Positions 32,711 through 45,693 of a DNA stretch of 64,000 nucleotides are shown here, piece by piece. The position numbers and the translations under genes are program-made. The first letter of the stretch is position 1, and each line of letters opens with the position of its first letter. This stretch comes from Mallotus nudiflorus (Eukaryota > Streptophyta > Magnoliopsida > Malpighiales > Euphorbiaceae): assembly GCA_947683625.1 (NCBI GenBank), contig CANTUR010000046.1, forward strand, positions 682,001-746,000, in the 5' to 3' direction. The notes beneath the pieces were generated by a model. It ran no database searches and was not told the origin of the DNA. It worked only from the letters and a program-made list of their open reading frames with translations.

Positions 32711-33776
32711 TTAGTTCAGGTTTCTGGAATGTAAATCAATATAGTATTTCCATAGTTGTGGCCCTCTTCCTCTCCCTATGAGAGTAACAATAGCTGTCTC
32801 CAAAATTGTTATTTTATCTAATTTATTGACAAATCAACCATGAATTTTAAAAATTTTGGCAAGTGTTTATTACTTAAATATAAATTATTTGAGATACTTG
32901 GAGTAATTAATAAATAAGTATAGGTTTATTTGTGAAAGAAAGCAAATATTGTCAAAGGTTGCCTAACTAAGTGGTAATAATTCTTTTCAAAGCTTAAGAA
33001 AGTTTAGTTTGAGCTCATGTCATGACATTTTAAGTGGTGAAATTCTCTTACTATGTTTAAAAAAAATATTTGCTTATTAATGACAATATATACGTGTGTG
33101 TGTCTATATATATATATATCAGATGAAGTTTATTTTTTAGTTCTTAATCAATATGTTGGTGTCTGGAAAATGAGAATTTGTAGAAAATTTGATATATATG
33201 AGGACGGAATTTACTAATTAATTCCGTAATCAAACCTTAATTGTAAAACATTGTGCTAAATTTTGATTGCAGTGGTGATTTATATTGGTCGAATTAAATT
33301 TTTTGCATCTGGGAACTTCAGTTGTCCAATATGTTTGCCTACTTTCTCATCTACTTTTAATTAATGAATAATGGAAGGTATGACAATGACATGCGTATAA
33401 GAACTTAATTATCATTAGAGCTTTCGTTAGTTAAAAATCAAATATGCTTTAAAGTGTAGGCAAGATGAATATGCAAATCTGAACTTTTGGCAAAACTTAC
33501 TATGGACAAATTAAATTATTTGTAAAATGAAATTTCCTGTAATAAAAATTTGCAGCGTCCGGATAAGGTTCTAACGATTTGGTTTGAGGCCCATTAAGGT
33601 AAATCTTGGGTAAGATATATATGAATCATATAGCTCTGCAACATCTTAGGTTAGAAGAATAGAAAGAAAAAGGCCACACATAAATGTGTCTCTTCTGCAA
33701 AGAAATCAATATAAGAGCACAGAAGAATATTAAACAAATACATAAATATATATTCCTGGTGCATCAATAACCTCTA
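32711..33776. other. Spacer between convergent MYB genes
   Basis: A+T-rich 3' flanks of both genes. A TATATATATATATC run lies near 33,106-33,120. Bases 32,950-33,075 carry box-A-like GCCTAACTAAGTGGTAA (32,961-32,977) and box-B-like AGTTTGAGCTC (33,006-33,016) followed by an A-rich end, a weak SINE-like arrangement. No other feature seen. Confidence 0.6.
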
Positions 33777-34722
33777 CTAATTCCCAGGAAATTCTTGCAT
33801 CTTTTGGTAGAACAGATCTATACTGTCTTCGAAACATGTAACAGATGGAGATATAATTCCCCAATCTTGCAAGGGCAATCTATATCCATCTTGCTCAGCC
33901 ACAAATGGTTGGGTCCAGAAATCATCTGCGCTAGTACTTGCAAATGCTTCATATAAACTGGAGCTGTGTGCTGAAGTGGAGCTAGAAGTTATACTTGTGC
34001 TGGATGCAGTAACCACGACAGAATCAGATGTGAAGTAAGAAAATTCACTAGAAGATGACTCTGGGGATAATGGATAGCTTTCTAAAATTAAATGAGATAA
34101 CGAATTTTCAATTTCCATATCTGTCTTAGTGTCATTCGTTATCTCACTTGATTGCTCCACTGACTGTGTCTCTTTAAACTCAGATGCGTTCTCCGTTTTC
34201 TTCTTTTTATTCTTGAGATGGGTGTGCCAGTAGTTTTTAATGTCATTATCTGTTCTTCCTGGTAATTCTGCGGCTATCCTCGACCATCTGTGAGTAAGAG
34301 AAACTTACTGTGAGTTATATGTTCAGTACAGGTACTAAAAAGGGAATTTATACATATGAAGATCCGTACTTATTTCCAAAGTTTTCATGTAATTTGATTA
34401 TCAAATCCTCTTCTTCTCTGGAGTAGTTTCCATGTTTTACACCAGGCCGAAGGTAGTTCTTCCATCGAAGTCTGCAACTCTTGCCACATCTAGATAGTCC
34501 TGTTAAACAACAATAACCCTATCATCAATTAGCTTCAAAATTTTGGTTATTTTTTAGTAGATCTATGGTTAATTTGATGCGTCAACTACCTGCATACTTG
34601 GGAAGTTCACGCCAGTTCCAGTGTCCATATTTCTCAACATAAGCCCTTAACTTATCATCTTCTTCTTGGCTCCATGCTCCTTTCTTGACGCCATTTTTGT
34701 CAAAGAAGGGTGCTCTCACCAT
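33777..34722 (-). CDS. R2R3-MYB transcription factor (3 exons, 257 aa), paralogue of the neighbour
   Basis: On the minus strand the exons are 34722-34590, 34499-34370 and 34287-33777 (133+130+511 nt = 257 codons plus stop), with introns of 90 and 82 bp at the same phases as the plus-strand gene. An in-frame ATG lies 22 codons upstream, but [11 protein letters not shown] at 34,722 matches the paralogue and the family start. R2 has Trp17, 37 and 57; R3 has Tyr70, Trp89 and Trp108, and [18 protein letters not shown]. The R3 bHLH-binding signature is missing (Asn and Arg at two key Leu positions). A Lys run follows R3, likely nuclear targeting. The Ser/Thr-rich tail has SHLILES, FWTQPFV and DSIDLFYQ. 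The gene looks intact and keeps its own upstream region. Confidence 0.92.
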
Positions 34723-34786
34723 TTCTGAAACAGTTTTGTTGTTAGTATGAAGCAAGTAAGTGATAAAGTGATGATTTACTCGGCTC

Positions 34787-34823
34787 AAGTCAACACTTTC
34801 ACATTTCTGGTCACATATATATA
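34787..34823 (-). promoter_or_regulatory. Promoter of the minus-strand MYB gene: TATA box and W-box-like site
   Basis: On the minus strand GTATATATATG (34,823-34,814) lies about 95 bp before the start codon, a good TATA position. TTGACTT (34,793-34,787) lies nearer the start; TTGAC is the core of WRKY-bound W-boxes, often found at stress-regulated MYB genes. The CACGTTTTT segment near 34,845 is also found upstream of the other MYB gene (31,639), a trace of the shared ancestral promoter. Confidence 0.55.
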
Positions 34824-37160
34824 CCTCAAGAAGACTGAGTAAAAACGTGTATGAAGTATTGCCGATAATGACACCTTAATTGTCCTCCAACGATGGATCC
34901 ACAACTGTTCCTCAAGAGGGCCCAGGAGAAGGTGCAGAGAATATGGCTTCTTACGATTTTAATATTGCCTCGCAGAGTGAACAAGCAGACTTACATAATG
35001 GTCACATGAATTATTTGCTGATAAAAATAAGCAAAGTGGCTTATAGTGGTGGTCAAGGCAATTTTTGGATTCCTCTTTTATTTTTATTTTTTTAATAGAA
35101 AGCAATTTTAAAATTTTAAAAGAAATGGATTATTGACTTAATTTCTATCCATGAACAATTTTTTAAAAATTTTTAATAACTAATAAAATTAAAAAAAGTT
35201 TTTTAATATTTTTTTAAAATGTTATAAAATAAAAATAAAAACCAACAATACATTTATATACTGACATAATTCAAGTTATAAAAATTAAACTCAATAGCAT
35301 TATATAATTCTAAATGGTTTAATATTATTGATTTAATCTTTTATGGAGTAGAATCATTATAATTTTTTTTTATGTATAAAAGATTGTTGTCCTTTTATAT
35401 TTGAAAGAAATTTTAAAAGATTAAAATTTTGTTACATAATTAATTATTAGTAATTTAAGAAATAAAGATAAGATTCTACCTGCATGCTTTATATATATAT
35501 ATATATAAAATGTGTGCCAGTATTCAACATCTAGATGAAGAAGTCAACACTAATTAAACAAATTTTGAAACAGGACATACAACCACAATAAATATTCAAA
35601 ATTGAAATCCAGATCATGGGTAAAAAAATTTGTGACATGCCTTAAAGATTTTGATTTTAAAAGTTATTTTTTAATTTATTTAATTTAGATATATAATAAA
35701 TTCATAACATTTTGCACACTTTTAGAAGCTGAAACCAATATTTAAATTACTAAAGGCTGAACGCATAATTTTATCCTTAAATTTTACAAGATTAATTTTT
35801 AACACCTTTTAAGTTGTATAATTTTTTATTTGACTATGCAATGTGATAATAGATAAACAATTGATTTTAAATTATTTTAAATATGTAAACTGCCAAAAGT
35901 TACTTTTAAAATTATAAAAAAAATAAAAATTTATATAAAAAGCTAAGAAAAAAATCGTTTCTAGATACATTCTCTTTAAGTTAAGAATATTTATTTTAGT
36001 TTATATAAATTTTTTTTATATCTATATCAATATTAATTTTGAATTTTTTAACATTTTTTAGAAAAATTAAATAATTTTTTTTGTATACCTTACTAATATT
36101 TTTAGTATCTCTAAATCCCTTTATATAGTACTTTTTTTGTTTGATCTCTATTAGGAAAATTTCTAAATAATATGGTTGAAAGTTAAGAAATTTATATTAA
36201 AATAGTTAAAATTTCAGAATTCTTGGTGAAAAATTAAAAATTTATGAAAAATATTAGAAATTAATTTTTAAATTTATGTTAAGAGCGACAAACTTAAAAT
36301 TTAAAAATATTTTATTATATTTTTTTACAAAGATAAAAAATTTAATAAGTGTCAAATTTATTTTATATGAATCTAAAAATAATTTTTAAAAATATAATTA
36401 GACCCTTTAAATAAAATTGATATAATTTTTAAAATTAAAGAAATAAATTAAAATGATTTTTAAAATAAAATTTAATTGATAATTAATTCAAATTTAAGGA
36501 TAGAGTTGTTTGTTTATCCATTTTTAAATATGGGATACATGTGCGCCCTTTTCCAATGCTTGTGATAGGCCATGCAAGGGAAATTATTTATGAAAAACCG
36601 AGGACAAAATTAAAGGAAAATAAACAAAACTTCTTTTTACTGGAGAGTATTATAGAAATATGTGGTATTTATGTACTGGTCTTTCAATCTTGCCGATATT
36701 TTGTAATGTCTTTCTTTTATTTGTAAATTACCATTCCTAAGATTAATTATAATTTATAATATTTTTCAATCACCTTTTCTAATTTTATAAATTACTATTC
36801 TTAATATTTTCAAAATTTTTATTTATATCTGCTTAAAATATATAAGATTAAAAATTTATTTTTTTATTTATATCACTTATTAATATCTATATAAAATCAC
36901 AACTATTAATTATTAATGAAATTTTTTTTTAATTACTTCAAACTTAACTTTCCCACAATTTAACATAAATATTCACTTTAACCAACAAATTAAGCCTCCT
37001 CGACAAATAAAAATCTAATTAACTAAAATCTAAATTTATTTTCTTTATTTCTTTTCACTTTCAGCCTCATCCAAAACTAAGTGCGGCCCCACTAAATTTT
37101 TACACGACTCATGTGTGGTAGGGATGATATAAAAAATATATATATATATACGTCGGAAGT

Positions 37161-37251
37161 GACATCAGTATGCTGATGTCTATTGTAATCCAGATAAGTA
37201 CTTGGCACAAATATCACATTGGCACAAATATCACATAACATGTGATATTTG
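37161..37251. repeat. Two adjacent perfect inverted repeats
   Basis: GACATCAG-TATG-CTGATGTC (37,161-37,180) has 8-bp arms. CAAATATCACAT-AAC-ATGTGATATTTG (37,225-37,251) has 12-bp arms and a 3-base loop. Between them TTGGCACAAATATCACA occurs twice in tandem. A third, CCGTGA-CA-TCACGG, is at 37,666-37,679 close to CCACGTGT (G-box-like, 37,635). The role is unknown. Confidence 0.75.
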
Positions 37252-38681
37252 TATTCTGTTGTCCCAGACAAAATTGAGCAACAAGAAGGAGCATGATACT
37301 TTTTGCTATAAAAAATATATCTATATTTTGACTTTTACCCACATTAAAAATATATAATACGGAAAAATTATAATATATTTTTATTAATATTAATAAATTT
37401 TGTATTTATTTTATTAAAATTAAACTATAAAAATACATATAAAATGAAAAATTTTTAATAAAAGAATTATTTTATATAAAAATGAGTTTATAATTTTGCA
37501 ACTGAAATAATACTTGAAAGAAATCTACTTTTTTGGAAAACATGAAAGAAATCTGCTTAAAAGGTTGTTTTCATGATTTCACACGCTGTTAGGGCAACTG
37601 GGTACTTAAAAAATTGATTTTTGTCGAATTTCAACCACGTGTTTGAACGGTCAATGTAGCAAACCCCGTGACATCACGGAATAAAAGTAATCAAGACACG
37701 TTTCTTGGTAGTACTTTTTATTTTTGGTAAAATTATTTCAAAATATACCATAGCTTTTATGAGACATACACCATTCACTTATTACAAATTTATCGTTAAT
37801 TATGTCAAATTAAAAAATTATATATATATTAAATATTTAACTTTAAAGTTGTTAAGTTAAAAATTTAATAAGTGTTGATATTTATATTTTAATATTTATT
37901 TGAAAAATTAACGTGTTAAATTATTAAAAATAAAATATTTTTAATAGTTATTTAGTATTATTTTTTAATTAAAATATTATTATATATATTTTAATATTAT
38001 TTAAATTCTATAATTATTTATATAATACTTATTTTTCTACCTTAAATCACTTAAAATATTTTTCTAAACCATTAAAAAAATACAGTAATTATTTAATACT
38101 ATTTTTTAACTAAAACACTATTATAAGTACTTCAATATTAATCTAATAGTTCTAAAAACAAATCTTATTATAACTAAAAAAATTATAGCAACAAAAGTTA
38201 AAAAAAATAAAATTAATGTGATAATAAAATTAATGTAATTTATTATATTTTTAAATTATTTTGTTATTATTCCTTTCAAATTATTTATATAATTATTTTA
38301 TTTTACAGTCTGTACATTATACAGAATCACAACTAATTTTATTTAACTTTGAACTTTTATTAAAATATCATTACTTAAAATAATTTTGTAAATGAATAAG
38401 GATATAAATAAATATAAACATTTATTATTAATTTTTCAATATTATAAATACATTCAGTAAAAGACTAAAAAATAATCTACCTTAATTTGATAAAATAAAA
38501 TTTATTTTAGGTACTAAAAGTTTAAGTGCCAAATCTTTGTTTAATTATAATTATTGATTAAACCTTATGTATTTATACATGTAACTTTTTTTTTAGCATT
38601 ATACATGTAACATATCAATGCTTATAATTAAAAAATAACTAATCTAATGATATTTTAATTTCATTCCTATAAAATACACAT

Positions 38682-38687
<6 letters not shown>

Positions 38688-38725
<38 letters not shown>
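38688..38725. repeat. Poly(A) tract, 38 bases
   Basis: An uninterrupted run of A. It could be the tail of a reverse-transcribed insertion (SINE, LINE or processed transcript) or simple slippage. No body of such an element is recognised upstream. Confidence 0.9.
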
Positions 38726-38728
<3 letters not shown>

Positions 38729-38973
38729 AGTAATTTTATGAAGCAAATTTGTGGAACTGATAAGAGTGTACTTGTTTCAGCCCAAATATAAATTTTTGGA
38801 TTTGAACCTTGTATTAAAAATATGTGGACGTATTTATAAATGTATAGTAAAATATATGTTATTTTTAGAATATATTTATATATTAAATTTTATTATTAAT
38901 AAATATATAAATGTATATGATAAGTATTGAATAAAATATAAGTGTAATATGTAATATGTATAAATAATATAAT

Positions 38974-40501
38974 TATAATATCCCGAATTTTTAAATAATT
39001 TTAAACTGCATCGGGATATGCAATGTTAATAATTTTTATAAATATTTATGATTATTTAATGAGTGTACTATTTATTAAAGTCATTTTTAATTATTTTAAG
39101 TTATTTACGTAAAATTTTTCTGAAAATTTTATTTTCAGAAAAATTAAAATGTGAATAATTAAATATTAATTATTTTAACCAGTTTAGTGAATTTGCACGA
39201 GCTCATGCGTGATTTTTAAGTGTCAAATAAAATATATATACGTACATGCATTTAAAGTTAAAATTAGGGTTTATTTAATTGAATTAAATTATAATATATA
39301 GTTTTAATATTAATTAATTAAGTGTGTATATATGTATATATGTGTATATATTATTAAAATGTGTGTGTGGTGCATATTTATTGTGTATATTATATTAAAT
39401 ATTAATATAATATAAAGTAGGATATATATATACATATATACATATAAAATCATTATCAAAAAATAAAGTTTGAGAAAATTATAGAATTGCCATCACCCCC
39501 TACCTCTCCTCCTCGACGCCTCACCCCTTCCCCTCACTGCGCGATTTCGTTCACCTCCATTCAGAGTCCCTACCGGACGTCCATCCTCTTCCTCCAACAG
39601 CTCAACCACCCCTTCCACCCTCTCCGATGCCGGTGAACGCTGCAATAACTCGAGAAGCCGAAAATTGACCCTAGCTCCGATCGATGTGATTCCAGCCACC
39701 ATTTCGAGCCCCAACGGTCTCTATCTTCTCCTTGAGCTCCGGTAAGTCCATTTCCAAGTTTTTTTTCACTTGAAATGGTATATATTTTCCTAGGTTTCAA
39801 TTTTATCATTTTCGGCCATTTAGGGTTTCCATTTTTTTGAGCTTCTATTTGGTTGATTCATGCAATATTCCTTCACAAAAATTGATCCTAATAGCTTAAT
39901 CTAGCTCTGTGAATTTTTGTGGAATTTTTGGAAATTATTTTGATTTTTGTGAATTTTTTATTATTTTATTAATATTTTCTAATTTTCAAAAATTAATTAA
40001 TTAAATTATGAAATTGTGTTTTATGGTGTTTATGGGTGTTAAAATGAATTTTATATATTTATTTGTAATTTTTTGATTTTTATATATTTATTTTGAATTT
40101 ATTTAGTTTATGTAACTTTTGGAAAATTAGGTTAATTATGTGTTTTATAGAAATTAATTGGTTAATTGAGTATACTTGTTGATATTATTGAATTATATGT
40201 TGAGAAATTTAATTTTGAGTAATTATACTATTTTTGGTGAATTTTTTATTAATTTTAGTGAATTTACGTAACTAGGGATATTTTGGTAAATTGGCATTAA
40301 ATTGACTAAAATGTAATTAAATTGATTTTACTAGTTATTTGAGGTATAAAAATGATTTCTAAAAATTATTTAGTATTTTTAACTAATTAAAACTATTTTT
40401 TGTAAATTATTTTCAAATTATATATAATATACTATTTTTCTAACTAAATGAATTTTTATCGATTTTTAATAAGTTTTAGGGTTAATTATGTAATTTGGAT
40501 T
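38974..40501 (+). repeat. 5' LTR of element A, first part
   Basis: It aligns with 58,687-60,226 of the 3' LTR. It ends at TTTGGATT, where element B is inserted (duplication GGATT at 40,497-40,501 and 51,959-51,963). The 3' LTR reads through the same site as TTTGGATTTATAAAATG. Confidence 0.92.
39421..39750 (+). promoter_or_regulatory. LTR promoter, pyrimidine-rich leader and splice-donor-like site
   Basis: GGATATATATATACATATATACATATAAAATC (about 39,420-39,450) is a TATA-like region. It is followed at 39,490-39,740 by a leader far richer in C+T and G+C than anything nearby, then CTCCGGTAAGTCC (about 39,735-39,748), an excellent splice donor. The 3' LTR copy keeps the donor as CTCTGGTGAGTCC near 59,460. 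Acceptor-like TTTCTTTGCAG precedes GACCGGCTCTAC near 52,120 (TCCTTTGCAG near 60,380 in the 3' LTR). A spliced leader within the LTR is inferred, not shown. Confidence 0.45.
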
Positions 40502-42192
40502 TGTTACGACCCGAACGCAAGAGCACGTGGCCAGCACTAGAGAATGGGTAAGTATGAGGTCCCCAAAACCCGTAGTAAGCCTTAATGAAAAGAAAAATAA
40601 AACCTTACAATTTAAAATTTTATTTTATAACAGAACACATTATCAAATCGATTTTTCTGAAATTAAAACATAATTGATTACATAAATAAAATATTCCTAG
40701 CATCACATATCATAAATCAAATTTAAATCATTATATATAAACGTGGTTCATATATATAAAATACATAAATATACTTAAGTCATACAATTCATAGTAAAGT
40801 TACTACTGCAACTTTTTAGAGTATTACAACAGTACAACTTACAATGACCTATATAAAATGGCTGGTGATGAAAAAATCCGGCGTGGAGGCATTCTGAGGT
40901 TGAACTCCTAAGCTCTTGAAAAAAAATTGAGAGGAATCAGACCTCACTGAGTAAGTCAATAAAAGAGTTGTACGGTTTGAAAACCATTTAGTTGTAATGA
41001 AAATAATTTATAATGTATAGATATAGCTTATGAAAAAATATCGATAGAACCCTAAACCCAAAGTTCTAAATGGCCAACCGGGCCCACTTATTCCAACTAG
41101 ACTGCCGGCCCTCGAGAGCAAAGGCATCAACCGAGGCACCAAGTCACAGTCTTTCACTTAATTCAAATATATGACATTGGCGGTCCCCGAGAGCTAAGGC
41201 ATCAATCGAGGCACCCATCCCAGTCCATTATTAACTTTCCAATCACTGGCGGTCCCCGAGAGCAAAGGCTTCCACCGAGGCACCCGTCCCAGTTTATATC
41301 CACAAGTCATACATATCTTGGATCCACCTCTCAATCTCTACCGTATGCACACGGTCCTGGTGAAACCCACCAGGTAGCATGTTCTACCAAAATTTCTCAA
41401 AACTAATTTTTAAATAAATAAAATGCAAAACCTTAAATAGAATCATTAAATTAAATAAATCATATAATAAATATTAAAAATATGAGCGCACACATCTTTA
41501 AATAAAACACACACACAGATTATTTTATCAACTTATAAGATGAACGAGAAGGCTGACGACCGCGCTTTTGCCTCGATCCCACGGCTTCTGATCCGATATG
41601 CTCTAGAAAAGAAATTAACAGATCGATTTTAAAATATGTCTACGAAATTGAAATTGAAAATCAATAAAAATAGTGAAATTCTAGACTGACTCTAGGAAGA
41701 CCGGATAAGACTCGATAGATAGAAAAAAAGCCTAATTAACGGTAGAAATTTACAGAAGATATCACGTTTTACAAGAAAATCTACCAAAATTTTGACAAAG
41801 TCTCCTTTGTAAAACGGACATCTCTCTACCATAGGTAGAGCCATTCCTGCATAGGAAACACACTTCTAATAATTCGCACACAGTTTACACTCAGTTCGGC
41901 TCTCCAACACATTATTAACCCGACCGAGTTCACAACTTAATTCTAACTAATAATTTCATGAGAATTTTACTTTCATAAATAAACATTAAAATCATATTTA
42001 AAATGTAACATGACACTTAATTAAATTTAATTAGACATAAATATATAAAAACCCATAATTTCCAATAATATACATTATTCTTAAAATATGCATATATAAT
42101 TCATAATTAATATAACTACCAACAAATACCTTAATTAAAACCATTATACCAAATATGCTAAATACAACCATATATTCAATTTTTGTTACCAA

Positions 42193-42234
<42 letters not shown>

Positions 42235-43261
42235 TGGAAACAATATTCAAAATTAACATTACTTAATTAAAAATATCAATTAATTTATAAAAATCCTATA
42301 AACTTCTTAAATATTAATAAAACTAACTAAAATATATATTTAACTATAATTAGCATAAAATTACATTTTTACCCCTAAATACATAAATTACATAATATAC
42401 TATTATTACTTAAAAATTCTATAAAAATTATAAAAATGCATTAGAATTATTTTCTCAACATATATATTATTAATATTAACAAAAAAACATAATTAAACTA
42501 ATATTCCAACAAAAATCCAACTCTAACCTAATTATTCAATTTTGACATAAACTATAAAAATTCCTAAAAATTATATAATATTCTCAAAAAATATTTTCTT
42601 TACTCTAAAATTAATATTAACTCATAATAACACCAAAAATACCAAATTTATAATTTTAATAATTAATTTACAAAAATTCATAAAATAATAATAAAATATT
42701 CAAAAATTCACAAAAATCAAAATAAACTCCAAAAATTATACAAAAATTCATAGAGGTAGATTGAGCTACTAGGAATCACATTTGTAAAGGGAGTTTGCAA
42801 AATTCAAGCTATATCAAGCTAAATAAAAAATAAAAATAAAAATGGACATAAACTAAACTCTAAACAAAACTTACAAATGGACAAATTTGAGTTAGAACCA
42901 AGCTTGGAAATGGCTTCTACACAACTCAAGGATTCCAGCAAGCTTAAGAGTGTGAGCTATGGTGATTGGAAATGGTACCCGGCATTCATGGAGCCTCTCG
43001 GTGTAGTCTGTCTCTGGTAGTTTTCAACGGCTTCCGATGCTCAGATAGGTGACAGAGAGGAAGGAGAAGAAGAGGGGAGTTGATGATGACAAGTGGTGGT
43101 GGTTGGTGGTTCTCCGGTGAGGTGAATGGTGATGCACGATGAAGGTGGAGAAGTGCAATAACGAGAAGAAAAAAAATTGTTGTGATAGGAAAGAAGGAAT
43201 GAAAAGAAAAAAAATGGCCCAATATTTTGTCCTCTCCCCATTTTAAAACTAATGCTTTGAC

Positions 43262-43293
<32 letters not shown>

Positions 43294-43469
43294 CTAACAC
43301 AAATTCACACACATGCACCATAATATATATTAATATAATAATAAAACTTTATATTAAAAAAAAATCTCCACCACATAAAAATATCTTATATATATAACAC
43401 ACAATAATTACACACATATATATATATTCTCACCACACAATAATAAAAAAATCTCATATATATGTATGT

Positions 43470-43504
<35 letters not shown>

Positions 43505-43811
43505 ACACATACATTAATATGTATATACATAAAATGAATTAACACTAAATAATAACAACAAAAATAATAAAATAATTTAATAACAAAATAAATAGTAAAA
43601 TTTGATAAAACAATAATATAAATAATAATATTAAAATAATCAAGCAAATTAAACAACCAAAAATAATATATTTACATAGGAAATTTATTTAAACATAAAA
43701 TAATAATAATTCATCACAAATAACAAAAATAAATCAATAAAACCTCTAAATTTTATTAACACTGCATATCTCATTTTAAAATAAAATAATTTAGAAATAT
43801 GGGTCATAACA
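40502..43811 (-). repeat. 3' LTR of element B
   Basis: In plus orientation it runs TGTTACGACCC...GGGTCATAACA, an 11-bp near-perfect terminal inverted repeat. It contains three tandem blocks around GGCGGTCCCCGAGAGC with starts at about 41,104, 41,179 and 41,248. It has (AT)n at 42,196-42,229 and 43,265-43,292 and (CA)n at 43,470-43,496. About 200 bp between the last two AT tracts are absent from the other LTR. Confidence 0.9.
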
Positions 43812-43825
43812 GTCTCCCCTCCTTA
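43812..43825 (-). other. Polypurine tract of element B
   Basis: The minus strand reads TAAGGAGGGGAGAC directly before the LTR start TGTTATGACCC. It is the plus-strand primer for DNA synthesis. Confidence 0.85.
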
Positions 43826-43869
43826 TAAGAATTCGTCCTCGAATTCAAAGAAAAGAACAATTACAAAGC

Positions 43870-45220
43870 TCAAGGGGGAAAGAGATACGAGAAAGAAACT
43901 CGCATCTCAGCTTCAGTTTCCCAAGTGCAATCTTCAACAAAATGGTTACTCCATAGCACCTTCACCATTGGTATCTCCTTAGTCCGCAACTGTCGAATTT
44001 GGTGGTCCACAATCGCCACTAGATACTCCTCGTAGGTCAGATCATCACTAAGCTCTACAACTTGAGGTTGCAAAATGTGAGATGGATCAGGACTATATTT
44101 CCTCAATGTCGACACATGAAATACAGGATGGATTCTCGATAGTTCTGGTGGTAACACCAGCCTATACACCACTTCACCCACTCTAGTCCGAATCTCAAAC
44201 GGTCCAATGTACATAGGAGCTAGCTTACCCTTCTTGCCAAATCTCATGACTCCTTTTATTGGAGACACTTTCACGAACACCATGTCTCTAACCATAAAGG
44301 ATACATCCTTTCTCCTAGGGTCAGCATAGCTCTTCTGTTTGCTGAAGGCTATTTTCAATCGCTACTGTTAATGGGGACTTTCTCTGAAGTCATCTGCACC
44401 AACTCTAGACCCGTTAACTGTCTTTCACCAATCTCCCAACATAATGGTGATCTACACTTTCTACCATACAGTGCCTCATACGGAGCCATCTCAATGCTAA
44501 CATGATAGCTATTATTGTAAGCAAACTCAATCAATGGCAAGTGCGAATCCCACTGTCCTCCAAAGTCCATTACACACATCCTCGGCATATCTTCTAACGT
44601 CTGTATGGGTCCTCTCTGACTGACCATCTATCTAAGGATGGAAGGTCGTACTTAAATCCAATCTGGTGCCCAAGGCCTTGTGTAACTCTTGCCAAAAGAC
44701 TGAGGTGAATGTGGCTCCTCTATTCGACACTATACTCACTGGTACTCCATGTAGACAAATAATCCTATTGACATAAAGTCTCGCCAGTCTATCAGTAGAG
44801 TACGTCTTCTTTATTGGTAGAAAGTGTGCTGACTTAGTTAGCCTATAAACAATCACCCGAATAGCATCATAACCTCTTATAGTCCGAGGTAGCCCGGTCA
44901 CAAAGTCCATAGCTATCATGTCCTATTTCCATTCAGGAATTAGCATAGGTTGCAACAACCTCGAGGGTCTCTGATGTTTAAGCTTCACTTACTGACAAGT
45001 CAGACATCTAGACACAAACTCTACAACATCCCTCTTCATTCCATTCCACCAATATGTATCTTTCAAGACATGATACATCTTGATAGAACCTGGATGAATA
45101 CTATAAGCAGAAAAATGTGCTTCTTCCATAATTTCCTTCCTCAAGTCGTCAACGTCCGGCACACAAATCCTAGTGCCCAACTGCAATACACCTTCTCTGT
45201 CAACCACAAAGTCTCTTGAC
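43870..45220 (-). pseudogene. Element B integrase with chromodomain
   Basis: On the minus strand the zinc site HFSAYSIHPGS...CLTC is intact (45,120-44,990). The core has AMDFVTGLPRT (first Asp), IVYRLTKSAHF where Asp is normally found before Arg, and IVSNRGATF where the second catalytic Asp is Asn. GQSER retains the catalytic Glu, beyond a stop, but a frameshift near 44,625 follows it. The C-terminus (44,358-43,870) carries GPFEIRTRVGEVVYRL (GPY/F module), FHVSTLRKY and a chromodomain: IVDHQIRQLRTK, VLWSNHF, DCTWETEAEMR. Chromodomains steer integration toward marked heterochromatin. Confidence 0.87.
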
Positions 45221-45349
45221 TGCCCTTATTGCACTTCATGCATAATCCTTTGCAACTGTGAGTCTCTATTATGAGTTGCCTTAACTTGATCCAAGTATAC
45301 AAATCGTACCCTGAATTGAGCTAAAAGGCACTTTCGGGTAACTTTCATA

Positions 45350-45693
45350 TGCAACCCTTAATCAATCAACCTGTGCAACTCCTTAATAATGGGCCTCCTT
45401 TCTGTGCTGATGTGGGCGAGACTGCCCGCTGACTTCCTACTCAAGGCATCAGCAACAACATTCGCCTTGCCTGGATGGTAGAAAATGGAACAATCATAAT
45501 CCTTAAGAAGTTCCATCCATCTCCTCTGCCTCAAGTTCAAATCCCTCTACTGGAAGATATATTTCAAGCTCTTATGATTAGTGTATATCTCACATGTCAC
45601 CCCATACAAGTAATGCCTCCATATTTTTAGAGCAAACACAATGGCTGCCATCTCCAAGTCATGAGTAGGATAGTTTTGCTCGTGCTTCTTCAA
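45350..45693 (-). pseudogene. Element B RNase H (C-terminal part)
   Basis: In continuation of the reverse transcriptase frame ([20 protein letters not shown], 45,790-45,730), the minus strand reads [19 protein letters not shown], then [13 protein letters not shown] residues near 45,570. It finishes [18 protein letters not shown] (45,480-45,430), the standard RNase H end of chromoviruses. Stops separate the blocks. The region 45,220-45,350 is the spacer to integrase. Confidence 0.8.

Larger units (their letters stand above)
34850..38968. other. A+T-rich intergenic spacer
   Basis: No gene can be supported in these 4.1 kb. Frames are short, biased to Ile/Lys/Phe/Asn, and without motifs. Exceptions to the featureless A+T background are a slightly G+C-richer stretch at 34,870-35,060, the hairpins near 37.2 and 37.7 kb, and a 38-A tract. 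Confidence 0.7.

Noticed and set aside
34880..35095. 71-codon frame next to the minus-strand MYB gene with somewhat protein-like composition
   Set aside because: It has no ATG start (TTG), no recognisable domain, no visible splice partners, and ends in a low-complexity Phe/Leu run.
36541..36726. 61-codon ATG-less frame in the spacer
   Set aside because: No motif, biased composition and no conservation argument; expected by chance.
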